From Candidatus Poribacteria bacterium (GTDB lineage Bacteria > Poribacteria > WGA-4E > WGA-3G), in the NCBI GenBank assembly GCA_022394755.1, contig JAGFCA010000002.1, positions 1 through 41,491 of the forward strand: DNA of 41,491 nt, read 5' to 3'. The position numbers were made by a program, and so were the translations under genes. Positions 25,427 to 34,298 of the stretch are shown piece by piece. Within the stretch, counting starts at the first letter, position 1, and each line of letters opens with the position of its first letter. Under the pieces are notes generated by a model. It was not told where the DNA came from. It saw only the letters and a program-made list of their open reading frames with translations, and did not search any database.

Positions 25427-25585
25427 TGTAACCTATTTCAGCATTATACGTATTAATTGTTACGACATTGTATCAAATAGGTTGTAACAGACGTATTAAT
25501 ACGGTCTCTTTGAGATGTTTGAGCTTGTAACCTATTGCTAATCAATCCGTTATCTATTTGACGATTGTAAATTGACGTTTGTAAA
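25427..25585 (+). promoter_or_regulatory. Repeat-dense regulatory region before the lipoprotein gene
   Basis: TGTAACCTATT occurs at 25427-25437 and 25526-25536, with an inverted AATAGGTT between them at 25476-25483. ACGTATTAAT occurs at 25448-25457 and 25491-25500, the second forming the palindrome CGTATTAATACG (25492-25503). A 14-bp tandem repeat, TTGACGATTGTAAA then TTGACGTTTGTAAA, fills 25558-25585. Such density suggests operator sites. No convincing -10 box could be fixed. Confidence 0.5.
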
Positions 25586-25615
25586 GTTTGTAGCCTAAAA
25601 GCAAGAGGACAAATC

Positions 25616-26143
25616 ATGAAAACATCTCGTTTTTTTCACATATTCATATATCTTCTCACAGTTGGCTTGATATTTTCGATCTCAGGTTGTGGCGGCAGCA
25701 ACATGAAAAATCCTGTAGCTGACACCGATACCTTAGCAGAATCTGACGCGGGTGGTTCTATCGTTGAATTGGATACCACTCATAAAATAGAAGATGGTAA
25801 CCAAGCAGATAATTTAGATGTGACCATTACTGTCACGAAAAAGACAGTTAAAACTGGTGAAGAAATAGAATTGACTGCTTCTGTTAAAGGTGTTAGAGGT
25901 ACAAGTGTCGTATTAAATTGGCTTAATATTACGGAACATGGTGAACTTTCATCAACAAACGAAAATCCTGTGAAGTGGACTGCACCAGAATCAATTGGTG
26001 AAGATGCTACACGTGTTGAAGTTCTTCAGCTTGTTGTAACTGTGATCAGCGAAGTGGTTTCAGTGGGATCAAAAGGCATCCAAACTGATACACAAATTTT
26101 CTCAGATACAAAAGAAATACTCATACAGGTAGTTGACGGGTAA
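25616..26143 (+). CDS. Lipoprotein with Ig-like domain
   Basis: 175 aa. The signal peptide ends in the lipobox ISGC with Cys25, followed by a GGS linker, so it is probably lipid-anchored. Residues 60-175 form a beta-rich Ig/PKD-like domain (VTITVTKKTVKTGEEIELTA, then VKWTAPES). AGAGGA precedes the ATG. It has its own repeat-rich upstream region and is followed by a cell-wall peptidase gene. No catalytic motif; function unknown. Confidence 0.8.
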   Translation: MKTSRFFHIFIYLLTVGLIFSISGCGGSNMKNPVADTDTLAESDAGGSIVELDTTHKIEDGNQADNLDVTITVTKKTVKTGEEIELTASVKGVRGTSVVLNWLNITEHGELSSTNENPVKWTAPESIGEDATRVEVLQLVVTVISEVVSVGSKGIQTDTQIFSDTKEILIQVVDG

Positions 26144-26308
26144 ATCATATAAGAGAAGGAACAATAATCAATAAAAATTAAAGTTCCTACAACCAATACA
26201 ATAAGGATCGTCTCACATATCACATACTGTATGCAAGGGTCTATTCGATGCTATATACTCTCATTTACATAAGATAGGTTCTGGTCAGCATACCACATTA
26301 GGTAAGAA

Positions 26309-27127
26309 ATGAATAAAAACTATATACAAGTTATACTAACTGTTTTATCCATTACAGTTGTTTCAGCATCGTTTACACCTTCTTCTTTTGGATTACAACA
26401 TCAGGTCAAACAAGGTGAAACATTAACAGGCATAGCACAAAAGTATAATGTTTCTATGAAGTCCATTGCTCAAGCAAACAAATTCAGAAATAATGATTAT
26501 GATCACTTACGAATCGGACAAAAACTTACAATCCCTGGTGTAACTAACCCCCCGAATGCGGGAGGAAGTATTGAAGGTACCGTTTATACTATTGAGCAAG
26601 GTGACTCACTATATAGTATAGCAAGAAAATTTAATGTTGAAGATTGGAAACAACTTCAAAAAGCAAATGCTATCACTAACCCAAAACACCTCCAACCAGG
26701 TCAACAAATTCTTATACCTAATGGAGTAGCAATTGGGTTTTTGGAGCCATTAAAAGTTCCTTTAGTTGTGACTTCACAATACGGGTATCGACATCACCCA
26801 ATTACAAGACGGTACCGCCTTCACGAAGGAATTGATTTTCGTGCATCAAATGGCACAAGAGTTTATGCTTCAAAAACAGGTGTTGTTACTTATGCCGCAA
26901 GAAAATCTGGATACGGGAAAATTGTCATTATACAACATGATGATGATTACACAACTTCTTATGGACACTTGTCAAGAATACGCGTATCGAAGGGTGATAT
27001 AGTACGTCAAGGACAAGTAATTGGATTATCTGGCAATACAGGATTCTCAACCGGTCCGCACCTCCATTTTGAAGTCAGATATAAGGGTAGAAGTGAAAAT
27101 CCGGCTCGCCACCTTAATCTACAGTGA
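26309..27127 (+). CDS. LysM-LysM-M23 peptidoglycan endopeptidase
   Basis: 272 aa. An export signal covers residues 1-28. LysM domain 1 is about 31-77 (HQVKQGETLTGIAQKYNV) and LysM domain 2 about 92-138 (YTIEQGDSLYSIARKFNV). The M23/LytM domain runs from 155 to 265 with zinc ligands H172 and D176 (HEGID) and H253 of HLHFE; H220 and H251 are also in place. The catalytic residues are present, so it should cut peptide cross-links in the periplasm rather than be an EnvC/NlpD-type activator. It overlaps the next gene by 35 bp. Confidence 0.92.
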   Translation: MNKNYIQVILTVLSITVVSASFTPSSFGLQHQVKQGETLTGIAQKYNVSMKSIAQANKFRNNDYDHLRIGQKLTIPGVTNPPNAGGSIEGTVYTIEQGDSLYSIARKFNVEDWKQLQKANAITNPKHLQPGQQILIPNGVAIGFLEPLKVPLVVTSQYGYRHHPITRRYRLHEGIDFRASNGTRVYASKTGVVTYAARKSGYGKIVIIQHDDDYTTSYGHLSRIRVSKGDIVRQGQVIGLSGNTGFSTGPHLHFEVRYKGRSENPARHLNLQ

Positions 27128-28673
27128 TAAAAGATGGTACTTCTTTACCATCTTACTTCTCATACTCACTGGATCCCTCTTTGTTAAGAACGCGTTTTTA
27201 GATTCAATTACTAATCCACAGGAAATTGAAACTAAGGAATACAGACCTGCAGTAGGCACACGGGGACTTGGGTTAAGTCGTGCATATATTAGCAATGTAG
27301 ATGATGCAACAAGCCCATTGTGGAATCCTGCAGGACTTGCGTCTCTTGATACAGGGAATTTCATTTATGACCTCTCGCAAGGGTCACTTTCCTTAGCATA
27401 TCCTATTAAGTCGATTGGTACTTTCGGCATTAACATTCTTGATCTGAATTATAATGATCGATTCCTTGTTAACCACACATCTAACCCGATTGGTACATTT
27501 GAACTTGGCTACAATCAGGCACTTCTTTCCTATGGTCGAAAATTTGGACCGATAAAGATAGGGGCAAGTACAGGATATACACGCGCACCCTATAAAACAA
27601 GCCTCTGGACACCAAATTATGATGTAGGTGCTCTCATAAATCTATCACACAATTCTATTATAGGGATTCAATACCGTGATATTAACGGTGTTTCCATTTC
27701 TGATCAGAATGGTGTCTTGTTAAGGTCTCTTCATCCACAGTTAGCTGTTGGAACAACTATTATTCCTCATCCAGTAATTAGATGGCATTCTTGTTATAAT
27801 CTAACATCACCCGGTATTGGTACGAGTCTTGAATTCGTATCTGGCGCATTCTCAGCAAATGTCGGATCTCTGTTCTCCTTTGACTCTCAATCTCCTATCC
27901 AATCATGGAGCCTTGGACTATCTTTAAAACAATGGGGAAAAGAAACTTATTATTCCTATCTAAATGAAGACAACTTAAACTATAGACATCTACTTTCAAT
28001 TGGGTTCACTTTTGGAGAAAGACAAAAAAAATCTGATATAATTATCCCTGAAATTGATGCACCAAATTCTACAAAAGAATCTCAAACAACTGAAAGGTCT
28101 GATGATAAAGCAAAACCTAATAACACCACAATCAAGTTAGCACCTGAAGAAACCGATAATTCACGACCAATAAATGGTGATATTAAACCAAATTCGTCTG
28201 TCGTTAAGAGTATTCAAATTGCAAAAAAACATAATATTGAAGTTGAACTTATGTTGGCAATCATCTATGTTGAATCAAAATTCAAACCAAATGCTGTATC
28301 AAGGACTGGGGCTGGCGGATTAATGCAAATGGTTCCGGGGACTGCCATTGGACTCGGATTAAAAGTCCCAAACTACAGGAACAAACTTAAACCTTCTCTT
28401 GATGGAACAGTAGACGAACGGTTCGATCCATTGAAAAACCTTGAGGCGGGATTAATCTATTTCAACCAACTTCGTGAGAAATATCTTAACAATCTAACAT
28501 TGGCTTTAGGTGCATATAATGTGGGACCGGGTAAAGTTAGAATTAAAGGTCCTCTTATAAGCAGAGGTAGAATCTATGCCGATAAAGTGTTGAAACGTAA
28601 AAGTCTATATCAATCCAATAAAGCATTGTTAAATAACGACATAAATCGATTGGATGCAATACTCAATAAATAG
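27093..28673 (+). CDS. PorV/UPF0164-like outer-membrane barrel fused to a lytic transglycosylase domain
   Basis: 526 aa from GTG 27093. After a hydrophobic export segment (about 16-34) come beta-barrel signatures of the PorV/PorQ (UPF0164) family: GTRGLGLSRAYISNVDDATS, LWNPAGLASL and alternating strands to about residue 300. A polar linker follows, then an SLT domain (about 370-500): ELMLAIIYVESKFKPNAVS with catalytic Glu394, GAGGLMQMVPGTA and LALGAYNVGPGKV. The fusion is unusual, as the two domains normally occur apart. AGGG lies 5 nt before this GTG; the frame is open upstream to 27021 inside the M23 gene. Both enzymes attack peptidoglycan, so the pair may act together. Confidence 0.85.
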   Translation: MKIRLATLIYSDKRWYFFTILLLILTGSLFVKNAFLDSITNPQEIETKEYRPAVGTRGLGLSRAYISNVDDATSPLWNPAGLASLDTGNFIYDLSQGSLSLAYPIKSIGTFGINILDLNYNDRFLVNHTSNPIGTFELGYNQALLSYGRKFGPIKIGASTGYTRAPYKTSLWTPNYDVGALINLSHNSIIGIQYRDINGVSISDQNGVLLRSLHPQLAVGTTIIPHPVIRWHSCYNLTSPGIGTSLEFVSGAFSANVGSLFSFDSQSPIQSWSLGLSLKQWGKETYYSYLNEDNLNYRHLLSIGFTFGERQKKSDIIIPEIDAPNSTKESQTTERSDDKAKPNNTTIKLAPEETDNSRPINGDIKPNSSVVKSIQIAKKHNIEVELMLAIIYVESKFKPNAVSRTGAGGLMQMVPGTAIGLGLKVPNYRNKLKPSLDGTVDERFDPLKNLEAGLIYFNQLREKYLNNLTLALGAYNVGPGKVRIKGPLISRGRIYADKVLKRKSLYQSNKALLNNDINRLDAILNK

Positions 28674-28682
28674 GAATAAAAT

Positions 28683-29945
28683 ATGGATACAATTCGATTA
28701 GCAATTGTTGGATGTGGTGGTATGGGACACCGCCATATGTACGGATTGGCTGAACTACATCGTGTTGGATGGGAAAACTTTACTCTTGTGGGAGCATGTG
28801 ACCCTGTTCTCGACAATGCGGAATCCCTTGCTACAAAAGCTGAAGAACGGTTTGGAAAAAAACCTGCTGTCGTCAGCAATCTTGATGAACTCGCGGCTAT
28901 TGGGGTCGATGCAGTTGATGTAACAACAACACCTCCATACCACCATACTATCGCTGTTGAGACACTACAACGCGGATGGCACACCATGGTTGAAAAACCT
29001 ATGGGACTAACTGTGCGTGCCTGTAACTTAATCCGTTCTGCAGCAGATAATTCTAACGCTGTGATAAGTGTTGCTGAGAACTATCGAAGAGATCCTATTA
29101 ATCGACTTGCAAAAGCACTACTGGATGCGGAAGTCATCGGTAAGCCACGTTTTCTTATTCATCACACAATCGGTGGTTCAAACCGCATGCTTATATCTGT
29201 ATGGCGACATCAGAAAGATCAAAGCGGTGTTCTACTTGATGTTGGTGTTCATTATGCTGATATGATTGAGTATCTACTCGGTGATGTTGAAACCGTCTAT
29301 GCACAAACAAGACTTCATGAACCTATACGGCACAATCCGGCTGCAGTAACGGGTGAATCAGGATCGAATCCTGCTGGTGTATATACAGAATGGCAACGAA
29401 AAATGCCGGCTGAATTTGAAGCAACAGCAGAAGATGCAGCGTATGCAACACTCACCTTCAAAAATGGGGCTGTTGGACAATATATAGAAGATCATGGAGC
29501 ATGGGGACAAGGCAGTTGGATGAGACAAATACACGGTTCTCAAGGTTCAATGGCACTTCCTGGCGATAGAAGTGGCGGTTTGATATCATTACAAATTAAT
29601 GGTCAAGGCACGGTAACCGAAGAGGCTTTATTAGAATTGGTCCCTGATTTTCATCTTGATGCTGTCACAACCGATCTGTTCGGTGGAAACCGACTATGGC
29701 AATATAGTTTTCCTTTTCCTGATACTGATGCCAAAATCATCGCAATCGAATATGGTGATTTTGCTGAAGCAATTGCTGGCAACCGTCCTATTGAAGTGGA
29801 CGCATACCAAGGTACACGGTCTGTAGCAATCTCTTATGCCATGCTTGAATCCGGTGTATCAGGAGAAATCGTTCATCTTGACAAAATGATTGATGAATCC
29901 ATTAATACCTACCAACAAGATATAGATGCTGGATTGGGAATTTAA
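28683..29945 (+). CDS. Gfo/Idh/MocA family oxidoreductase
   Basis: 420 aa, longer than the family norm because of an insert around 215-235. It has LAIVGCGGMGHRHMYGL (NAD(P) loop), MVEKPMGLT (catalytic Lys) and SGVLLDVGVHYADMIEYLLG (active-site His/Asp). AGGA lies 7 nt before the ATG, 9 bp after the SLT fusion gene, so it may be read from that transcript. The substrate is not evident; its partner is probably the next gene. Confidence 0.92.
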   Translation: MDTIRLAIVGCGGMGHRHMYGLAELHRVGWENFTLVGACDPVLDNAESLATKAEERFGKKPAVVSNLDELAAIGVDAVDVTTTPPYHHTIAVETLQRGWHTMVEKPMGLTVRACNLIRSAADNSNAVISVAENYRRDPINRLAKALLDAEVIGKPRFLIHHTIGGSNRMLISVWRHQKDQSGVLLDVGVHYADMIEYLLGDVETVYAQTRLHEPIRHNPAAVTGESGSNPAGVYTEWQRKMPAEFEATAEDAAYATLTFKNGAVGQYIEDHGAWGQGSWMRQIHGSQGSMALPGDRSGGLISLQINGQGTVTEEALLELVPDFHLDAVTTDLFGGNRLWQYSFPFPDTDAKIIAIEYGDFAEAIAGNRPIEVDAYQGTRSVAISYAMLESGVSGEIVHLDKMIDESINTYQQDIDAGLGI

Positions 29946-29985
29946 GCAGCTATATTATAAACTTATACTGTTCATCACATATCAC

Positions 29986-31050
29986 ATGATAAACTTACAA
30001 GACCCAGGTATCGGGCTCATCGGCTTAGGGATAGGGCAAACACACCTACTCGGATATGAACGTAAGGGTTTACGTGTTGAAGCAATTTGCGATAAAGATG
30101 AAGAACGTCTACACCATGCAGGGGATAGGTTTAACATCCAAAAACGTTATACTCGTATTACGGATCTAATTGCTGATAATGACGTTGATATCCTGGACTT
30201 AGCTGTACACCCTTGGATACGTTCTCCCATAGTGAAGGCTGCAGCGCAAAAAGGAAAACACATTTTCTGTCAAAAACCATTTTCAATGACAATGCCACAG
30301 GCTGTTGAAATGGTAGAAATATGTGAAAAGAACAAGGTACAACTCATGGTAAACCAAAATTCCTGTTTTGTACCAGGTTTTCTTGCTATTGAACCCTATA
30401 TTAACCCCGAACATCTCGGTGAAATCTATCATATTTCTATTACATGCAACGGTTTTTTCACGACCTTCCCCGGTAAACATATCATCCCTGTAATGCAGGT
30501 ACATCATATAAGTCTCGTCCAAAAATGGTTCGGGGATTATGAAAATGTATACTGCCACGCACATGGACATGATCGTTCCGTTGAAGAAGGGGAGACCATT
30601 TCTGTAGCTCTCTTCAAATCTAAGAGCGGTGTAAAAGGATTACTCTCATGTAATTGGGCATTTCTCGGAAATACCGGACATAACCTTCAGCACCCTCATG
30701 AAGAAATTCGGATTCAAGGCACAAAAGGTGCTATTTATGGAAATAGTGCAGATATGACCATCCATCTCACAGATCCTGAACAACGAGAAATCAAACCTGA
30801 GATTGATGGCACATGGTTCCCAGATGGTTTCGGAAACGCAATGGTTCACTTTATTGAGTGCTTACAAACAGGTGAAAAACCAATTACCGATGGACGTAGC
30901 AATCTACACATCATACAAACTGTTTTCGCTATGTACCAATCCGCTATGTCAGATGAGGTTATATTGGTTGATGATATATCCTTGGATGGAAATTACAATA
31001 TAAGTCCGCACCCCGTCCTGGCATCGGATGACACAAGTATATTGTACTAA
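29986..31050 (+). CDS. Gfo/Idh/MocA family oxidoreductase with QKP motif
   Basis: 354 aa from the ATG at 29986. It has GIGLIGLGIGQTHLLGYE (dinucleotide loop) and FCQKPFSMT, where Gln replaces Glu of the E-K-P motif but Lys is kept. HIIPVMQVHHISLVQKWFGD is the likely active-site region. The frame opens at 29926 inside the previous gene, but the extra 20 residues do not fit the family. No Shine-Dalgarno is seen at 29986. The stop codon TAA coincides with the left flank of an inserted repeat at 31048, so the present 3' end may have been created by that insertion. Confidence 0.88.
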   Translation: MINLQDPGIGLIGLGIGQTHLLGYERKGLRVEAICDKDEERLHHAGDRFNIQKRYTRITDLIADNDVDILDLAVHPWIRSPIVKAAAQKGKHIFCQKPFSMTMPQAVEMVEICEKNKVQLMVNQNSCFVPGFLAIEPYINPEHLGEIYHISITCNGFFTTFPGKHIIPVMQVHHISLVQKWFGDYENVYCHAHGHDRSVEEGETISVALFKSKSGVKGLLSCNWAFLGNTGHNLQHPHEEIRIQGTKGAIYGNSADMTIHLTDPEQREIKPEIDGTWFPDGFGNAMVHFIECLQTGEKPITDGRSNLHIIQTVFAMYQSAMSDEVILVDDISLDGNYNISPHPVLASDDTSILY

Positions 31051-31176
31051 TACCATTCCTGATAATTAAAGTCTCTTTTTAAATCTATTAATGTGGCATA
31101 AACTTCCACTTTGTGCGGTTTTTCGAGAAATACGAAGCATCTGTTCAGGGGCTAATCATTTTTAGGAATGGTATAA
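31048..31176. repeat. MITE-like element with 10-bp terminal inverted repeats
   Basis: The ends TACCATTCCT (31051-31060) and AGGAATGGTA (31164-31173) are perfect inverted repeats, flanked on both sides by TAA (31048-31050 and 31174-31176), which would be a 3-bp target duplication. The 123-bp interior is non-coding. No transposase is in the window. Confidence 0.5.
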
Positions 31177-31329
31177 CACCGATCCTTCTTTTCTGCATAT
31201 TCTGCGAAAACCGTGTAGATTGAAGTTCAGAATATAAATAAGTAAAGGCAAAACCAAACCTAATTACAGGTTTAACCTCACCTTTGATAATCAAATACAT
31301 TTATTTTTGGGATATGAATGAGAAAAGAA

Positions 31330-31403
<74 letters not shown>

Positions 31404-31417
31404 GTAAGATTTCAATG

Positions 31418-31503
31418 TGGTCGAGGAGGGACTTGAACCCTCACGCCTGTTTAGGGGCGATGGATTTTAAGTCCATTGTGTCTACCGATTCCACCACTCG
31501 ACC
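31418..31503 (-). tRNA. tRNA-Leu (UAA)
   Basis: 86 nt. Acceptor stem GGTCGAG/CTCGACC, anticodon stem ATGGA/TCCAT with loop CTTAAAA (anticodon TAA), a long class-II variable arm CGCC...GGCG, and T-arm GAGGG-TTCAAGT-CCCTC. CCA is not encoded. Confidence 0.97.
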
Positions 31504-31518
31504 AAAAGAACGTTAAAT

Positions 31519-31547
31519 AGTATACTCCCTATCTGAGGTATTGTCAA
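31519..31547 (-). promoter_or_regulatory. Near-consensus promoter of tRNA-Leu/tRNA-fMet
   Basis: Minus strand: TTGACA (31542-31547), 17 bp, TATACT (31519-31524), about 16 bp before tRNA-Leu. Same box sequences and spacing as the promoter of the CAU tRNA at 22348. Confidence 0.78.
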
Positions 31548-32085
31548 CTTTTTTCATGTTTTACCAGGGTTATTATTTATGATATTTTGACAGAAAGTTT
31601 GTTGTGTCAAAAGAGCGTCTGTTGTGATGACTTTACCCTTCACTAACTAACAGTTTGTAGTACAAGAATGCTGTATATAGAAATTGGTCGTGAATCAGGG
31701 ATATGATGAAATATTACGCTTTAAAACTTAAACTTTTAGTTAACCTCATAAAATGAGAATTCTTAAAATAAATTAAATAACCCTGAATAATTTCTATTTG
31801 TATCCTCCAAATCTTAATGCTATAATGTGTATGTTCATAAATAATTTCTATCCTTATGAATAGTGTGCATATTGATTCATAACTTCTTAATTAACAAATT
31901 AAGGCAATATTGGATAGTTTTGTTATAGGTGGGGTTTTACTTTTATAGGTTATTTTAATCGTCTTTTGATCTCCTATAGATGTTATTATATCAAAAAGAT
32001 AATTCTTGCAAGACTTGTCTTTCATGATACTTTTCAAATACTATAAAATACCAAAGTGCCTTTATTAAAAAAGGTGTTTTAAGTA
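31548..32085. other. AT-rich intergenic region
   Basis: Over 500 bp with no credible gene or RNA. It has a short hairpin CTTAATT/AATTAAG (31886-31903) and scattered TATAGG/CCTATA motifs. It marks the passage from the tRNA genes to the accessory segment. Confidence 0.5.
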
Positions 32086-32325
32086 ATGAAAAAGTATCGA
32101 CGTAAAACGTCTAAGAAAAGATTTTCTAACAAGAAGGCTTGGCAAAGGTTAAAGAAGAAAGGTCAAGTTTTTATAAGAAAATTACGCAATAAGTACGGAG
32201 ATTTGTTAGAAAAACTATTATATGTGGTTCTGTCCATGGAAGGGTTGCCGCACTCTCCTACCTATTGCTTACAGGCATTTTTCCATCAACCCCAAAAGAG
32301 GAGTGATAATATATATGTTTCGTAA
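32086..32325 (+). CDS. Small basic membrane protein, probably frameshifted
   Basis: The frame as read gives 79 aa, starting MKKYRRKTSKKRFSNKKAW. It is very Lys/Arg-rich for about 40 residues, then LLEKLLYVVLSMEG. AAAGGTG lies 9 nt before the ATG. A minus-one shift at the GGG run (32242-32244) would continue VAALSYLLLTGIFPSTPKEE and stop at 32306, 8 bp before the next ATG. That completes a hydrophobic helix and gives normal operon spacing, so the unshifted C-terminus (HSPTYCLQAFF...) is probably artefactual or mutated. Family not recognised. Confidence 0.4.
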   Translation: MKKYRRKTSKKRFSNKKAWQRLKKKGQVFIRKLRNKYGDLLEKLLYVVLSMEGLPHSPTYCLQAFFHQPQKRSDNIYVS

Positions 32326-33073
32326 TTTACTTTCCAGTCGTTTGATACAAACCGGTCTCGCGTTCTTTGTCATCGTTGTTGGAGGCAGCCTGCTGTATAG
32401 TTGGCACACCCAACGCACGACTGAAAACGAGTTTGGAAAGAGACCGCAAGCGGTGTCGTTGATCGAAAACAAGCAGGCGACAAGCACCGCACCTGTTGAT
32501 TTTCAAACCGAAGGCGTTGTGAATACGCCCGAAGAAAACACGGACATAGAAACGATGGTCGAGGAGACAGAGGCGTTGGAAAACGAGACCTTTGACCTCG
32601 CGGATACGTTTTTACCTGACGATATGGGTTCAGAGGAAAAAGTCCCCGCTGATTTTCCAGAAACCCCCGAGGGTTTTCCGATGACACCCATCTGGGACGA
32701 TGATATGTTCCCGAATTATCAAAAAGGCGATATGCATGATCACGAGATGATCTATCGTGTCTTGATAAAACTCTGGAATCAAGGCGATCACGATTTCATT
32801 AATGGTTACTTAGCTGACAGTAACGGTAGAGTCTATCCACTCTATCCGGATACCCTTTACGTGACGTGGAAAGAAGAGGTGGTCAGGTCCCCTGATAATC
32901 CTCCCAGAACCATTCGTGTTCCGGGGACCATCGTTGGGACCCACGACCGGTATTTTACAATCGAAGAACTCTTAATCTCTGGTGTGGAAGCATCATACCC
33001 AGAAATCAACTTTGTTGAAAAGCATACAGCCGGGTATGCCCCCGAAACGTTCCTAACGGACGATGAAAAATGA
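32315..33073 (+). CDS. TM-anchored acidic protein, function unknown
   Basis: 252 aa. There is a TM helix at residues 10-29 (LIQTGLAFFVIVVGGSLLYS), then a long acidic, Thr/Glu-rich linker to about residue 115, and then a folded C-terminal domain (MIYRVLIKLWNQGDHDFING, YPLYPDTLYVTWKEE, VPGTIVGTHDRYFT). AGAGGAG precedes the ATG. Base composition is clearly GC-richer (about 50%) than the genes left of 31 kb. The layout parallels 12934-13530 and 34585-35267. Not recognised as a known family. Confidence 0.7.
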   Translation: MFRNLLSSRLIQTGLAFFVIVVGGSLLYSWHTQRTTENEFGKRPQAVSLIENKQATSTAPVDFQTEGVVNTPEENTDIETMVEETEALENETFDLADTFLPDDMGSEEKVPADFPETPEGFPMTPIWDDDMFPNYQKGDMHDHEMIYRVLIKLWNQGDHDFINGYLADSNGRVYPLYPDTLYVTWKEEVVRSPDNPPRTIRVPGTIVGTHDRYFTIEELLISGVEASYPEINFVEKHTAGYAPETFLTDDEK

Positions 33074-33206
33074 AGGTGTTAACTAACTAATGATATTTGG
33101 AAACTGTCCGCTCTGTCATTGGTTAGGATGCCAGGCGTTTTAGAGGGTCCCGTCAGTTTTTGCATCATTATTTGGTTAAAACCCTCTGAAAAATAAGGAG
33201 ATTCTT

Positions 33207-34234
33207 ATGAAAATTCTATCCAGTTTACTTCTTAAGGCGGGGCGTCTCTACATTGCATGCATCTTCATCTTAGGGTGCCTGCCACTCTCCCGCTTGGACA
33301 CGGCAGGGCCCTTGAACATTATCATTTCACCGAACGGCACCCGTGTTGCTGTGCCAACGTCCGACGGCATCTCTGTCCGCGATGCCCACACAGGCGATGC
33401 CGTCTCACAGTTCACAGCACCCGCCCCGGTGAAATGCCCCCATCGCGGGTTTTGACATTCTCTGCGGACGCATCCATGCTCGCCAGTGCCTACGGAAAAC
33501 GCATTTACGTCTCGGAGACAGCAACAGGCAAGGCACTCGCTATGCTTGAGGAACACCCCGATTCTATTACAGCACTCGCCTTTTCACCCGATCGCAAAAA
33601 ACTTGCGACAGCAGACGGCACCTGGACAGTCCGTTTATGGGAGATCAGCACCGGTAAATATATCAGGAGTCTCACAGGACATCCAGGGGCGGTCAACGCC
33701 CTCGCCTTTTCGCCAGACAGCAAAACCCTCGCAAGTGCAGGAGGCACCTTACGGATCTGGGATATCACCACCGGTGAATTACGACACGCCCCCGATAAAG
33801 ACTTAGGCTCCATCAACCGGATCTGTTTTTCACCCGATGGCAACCTCCTTGCGACTGGCGGCGGCTGGGACTTCACAGGGCATCTCTGGGATGTGAATAC
33901 CGGCAACCTCCTAAAATCCCTCAAATCCCACACGGGTGAAATCCGCGATATCGCCTTTTCACCCGATGGACACACGCTCGCTATAGCCAGCGCTGACAAG
34001 ACACTCACGCTCTGGGACGTGAACACCCGTAGTCTACGGTCCCGTTTTCCTGCGTATGTAGACAAAGAGAAAATGCTCAGGACAAAAGATAGACGCAAAA
34101 CCTATGATGTCTCTGCCGTAAAATTCTCACAAGACGGTGAACGCCTCGTCATTGCCAGCCGGGCGGGCACACTACATTTCTATGATGTAAAAATCGGACA
34201 GTATAGCCCTACGTATTTGGACATAAAAAAGTGA
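33207..34234 (+). pseudogene. Seven-bladed WD40 protein split by a frameshift
   Basis: An AAGGAG Shine-Dalgarno and ATG at 33207 open a frame with a signal or lipoprotein-type leader (FILGC, Cys24) and the first WD40 strand set (ISPNGTRVAVPTSDG), closing at 33455. Six more WD40 units continue one frame back to 34234: FSADASMLAS, FSPDRKKLATADG, FSPDSKTLASAGG, FSPDGNLLATGGG, FSPDGHTLAIASAD and FSQDGERLVIAS. Restoring one C in the C5 run at 33437-33441 joins them into one protein of about 343 aa with exactly seven blades. GC is near 58% in samples I counted, far above the neighbours. It would be an exported beta-propeller of unknown partner. Confidence 0.75.
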
Positions 34235-34298
34235 TCATTACCCCGTAGAGACAGCGAAAAAAAGAAATATAGAACTCAAAGGAAGTGATAGTTAAACC

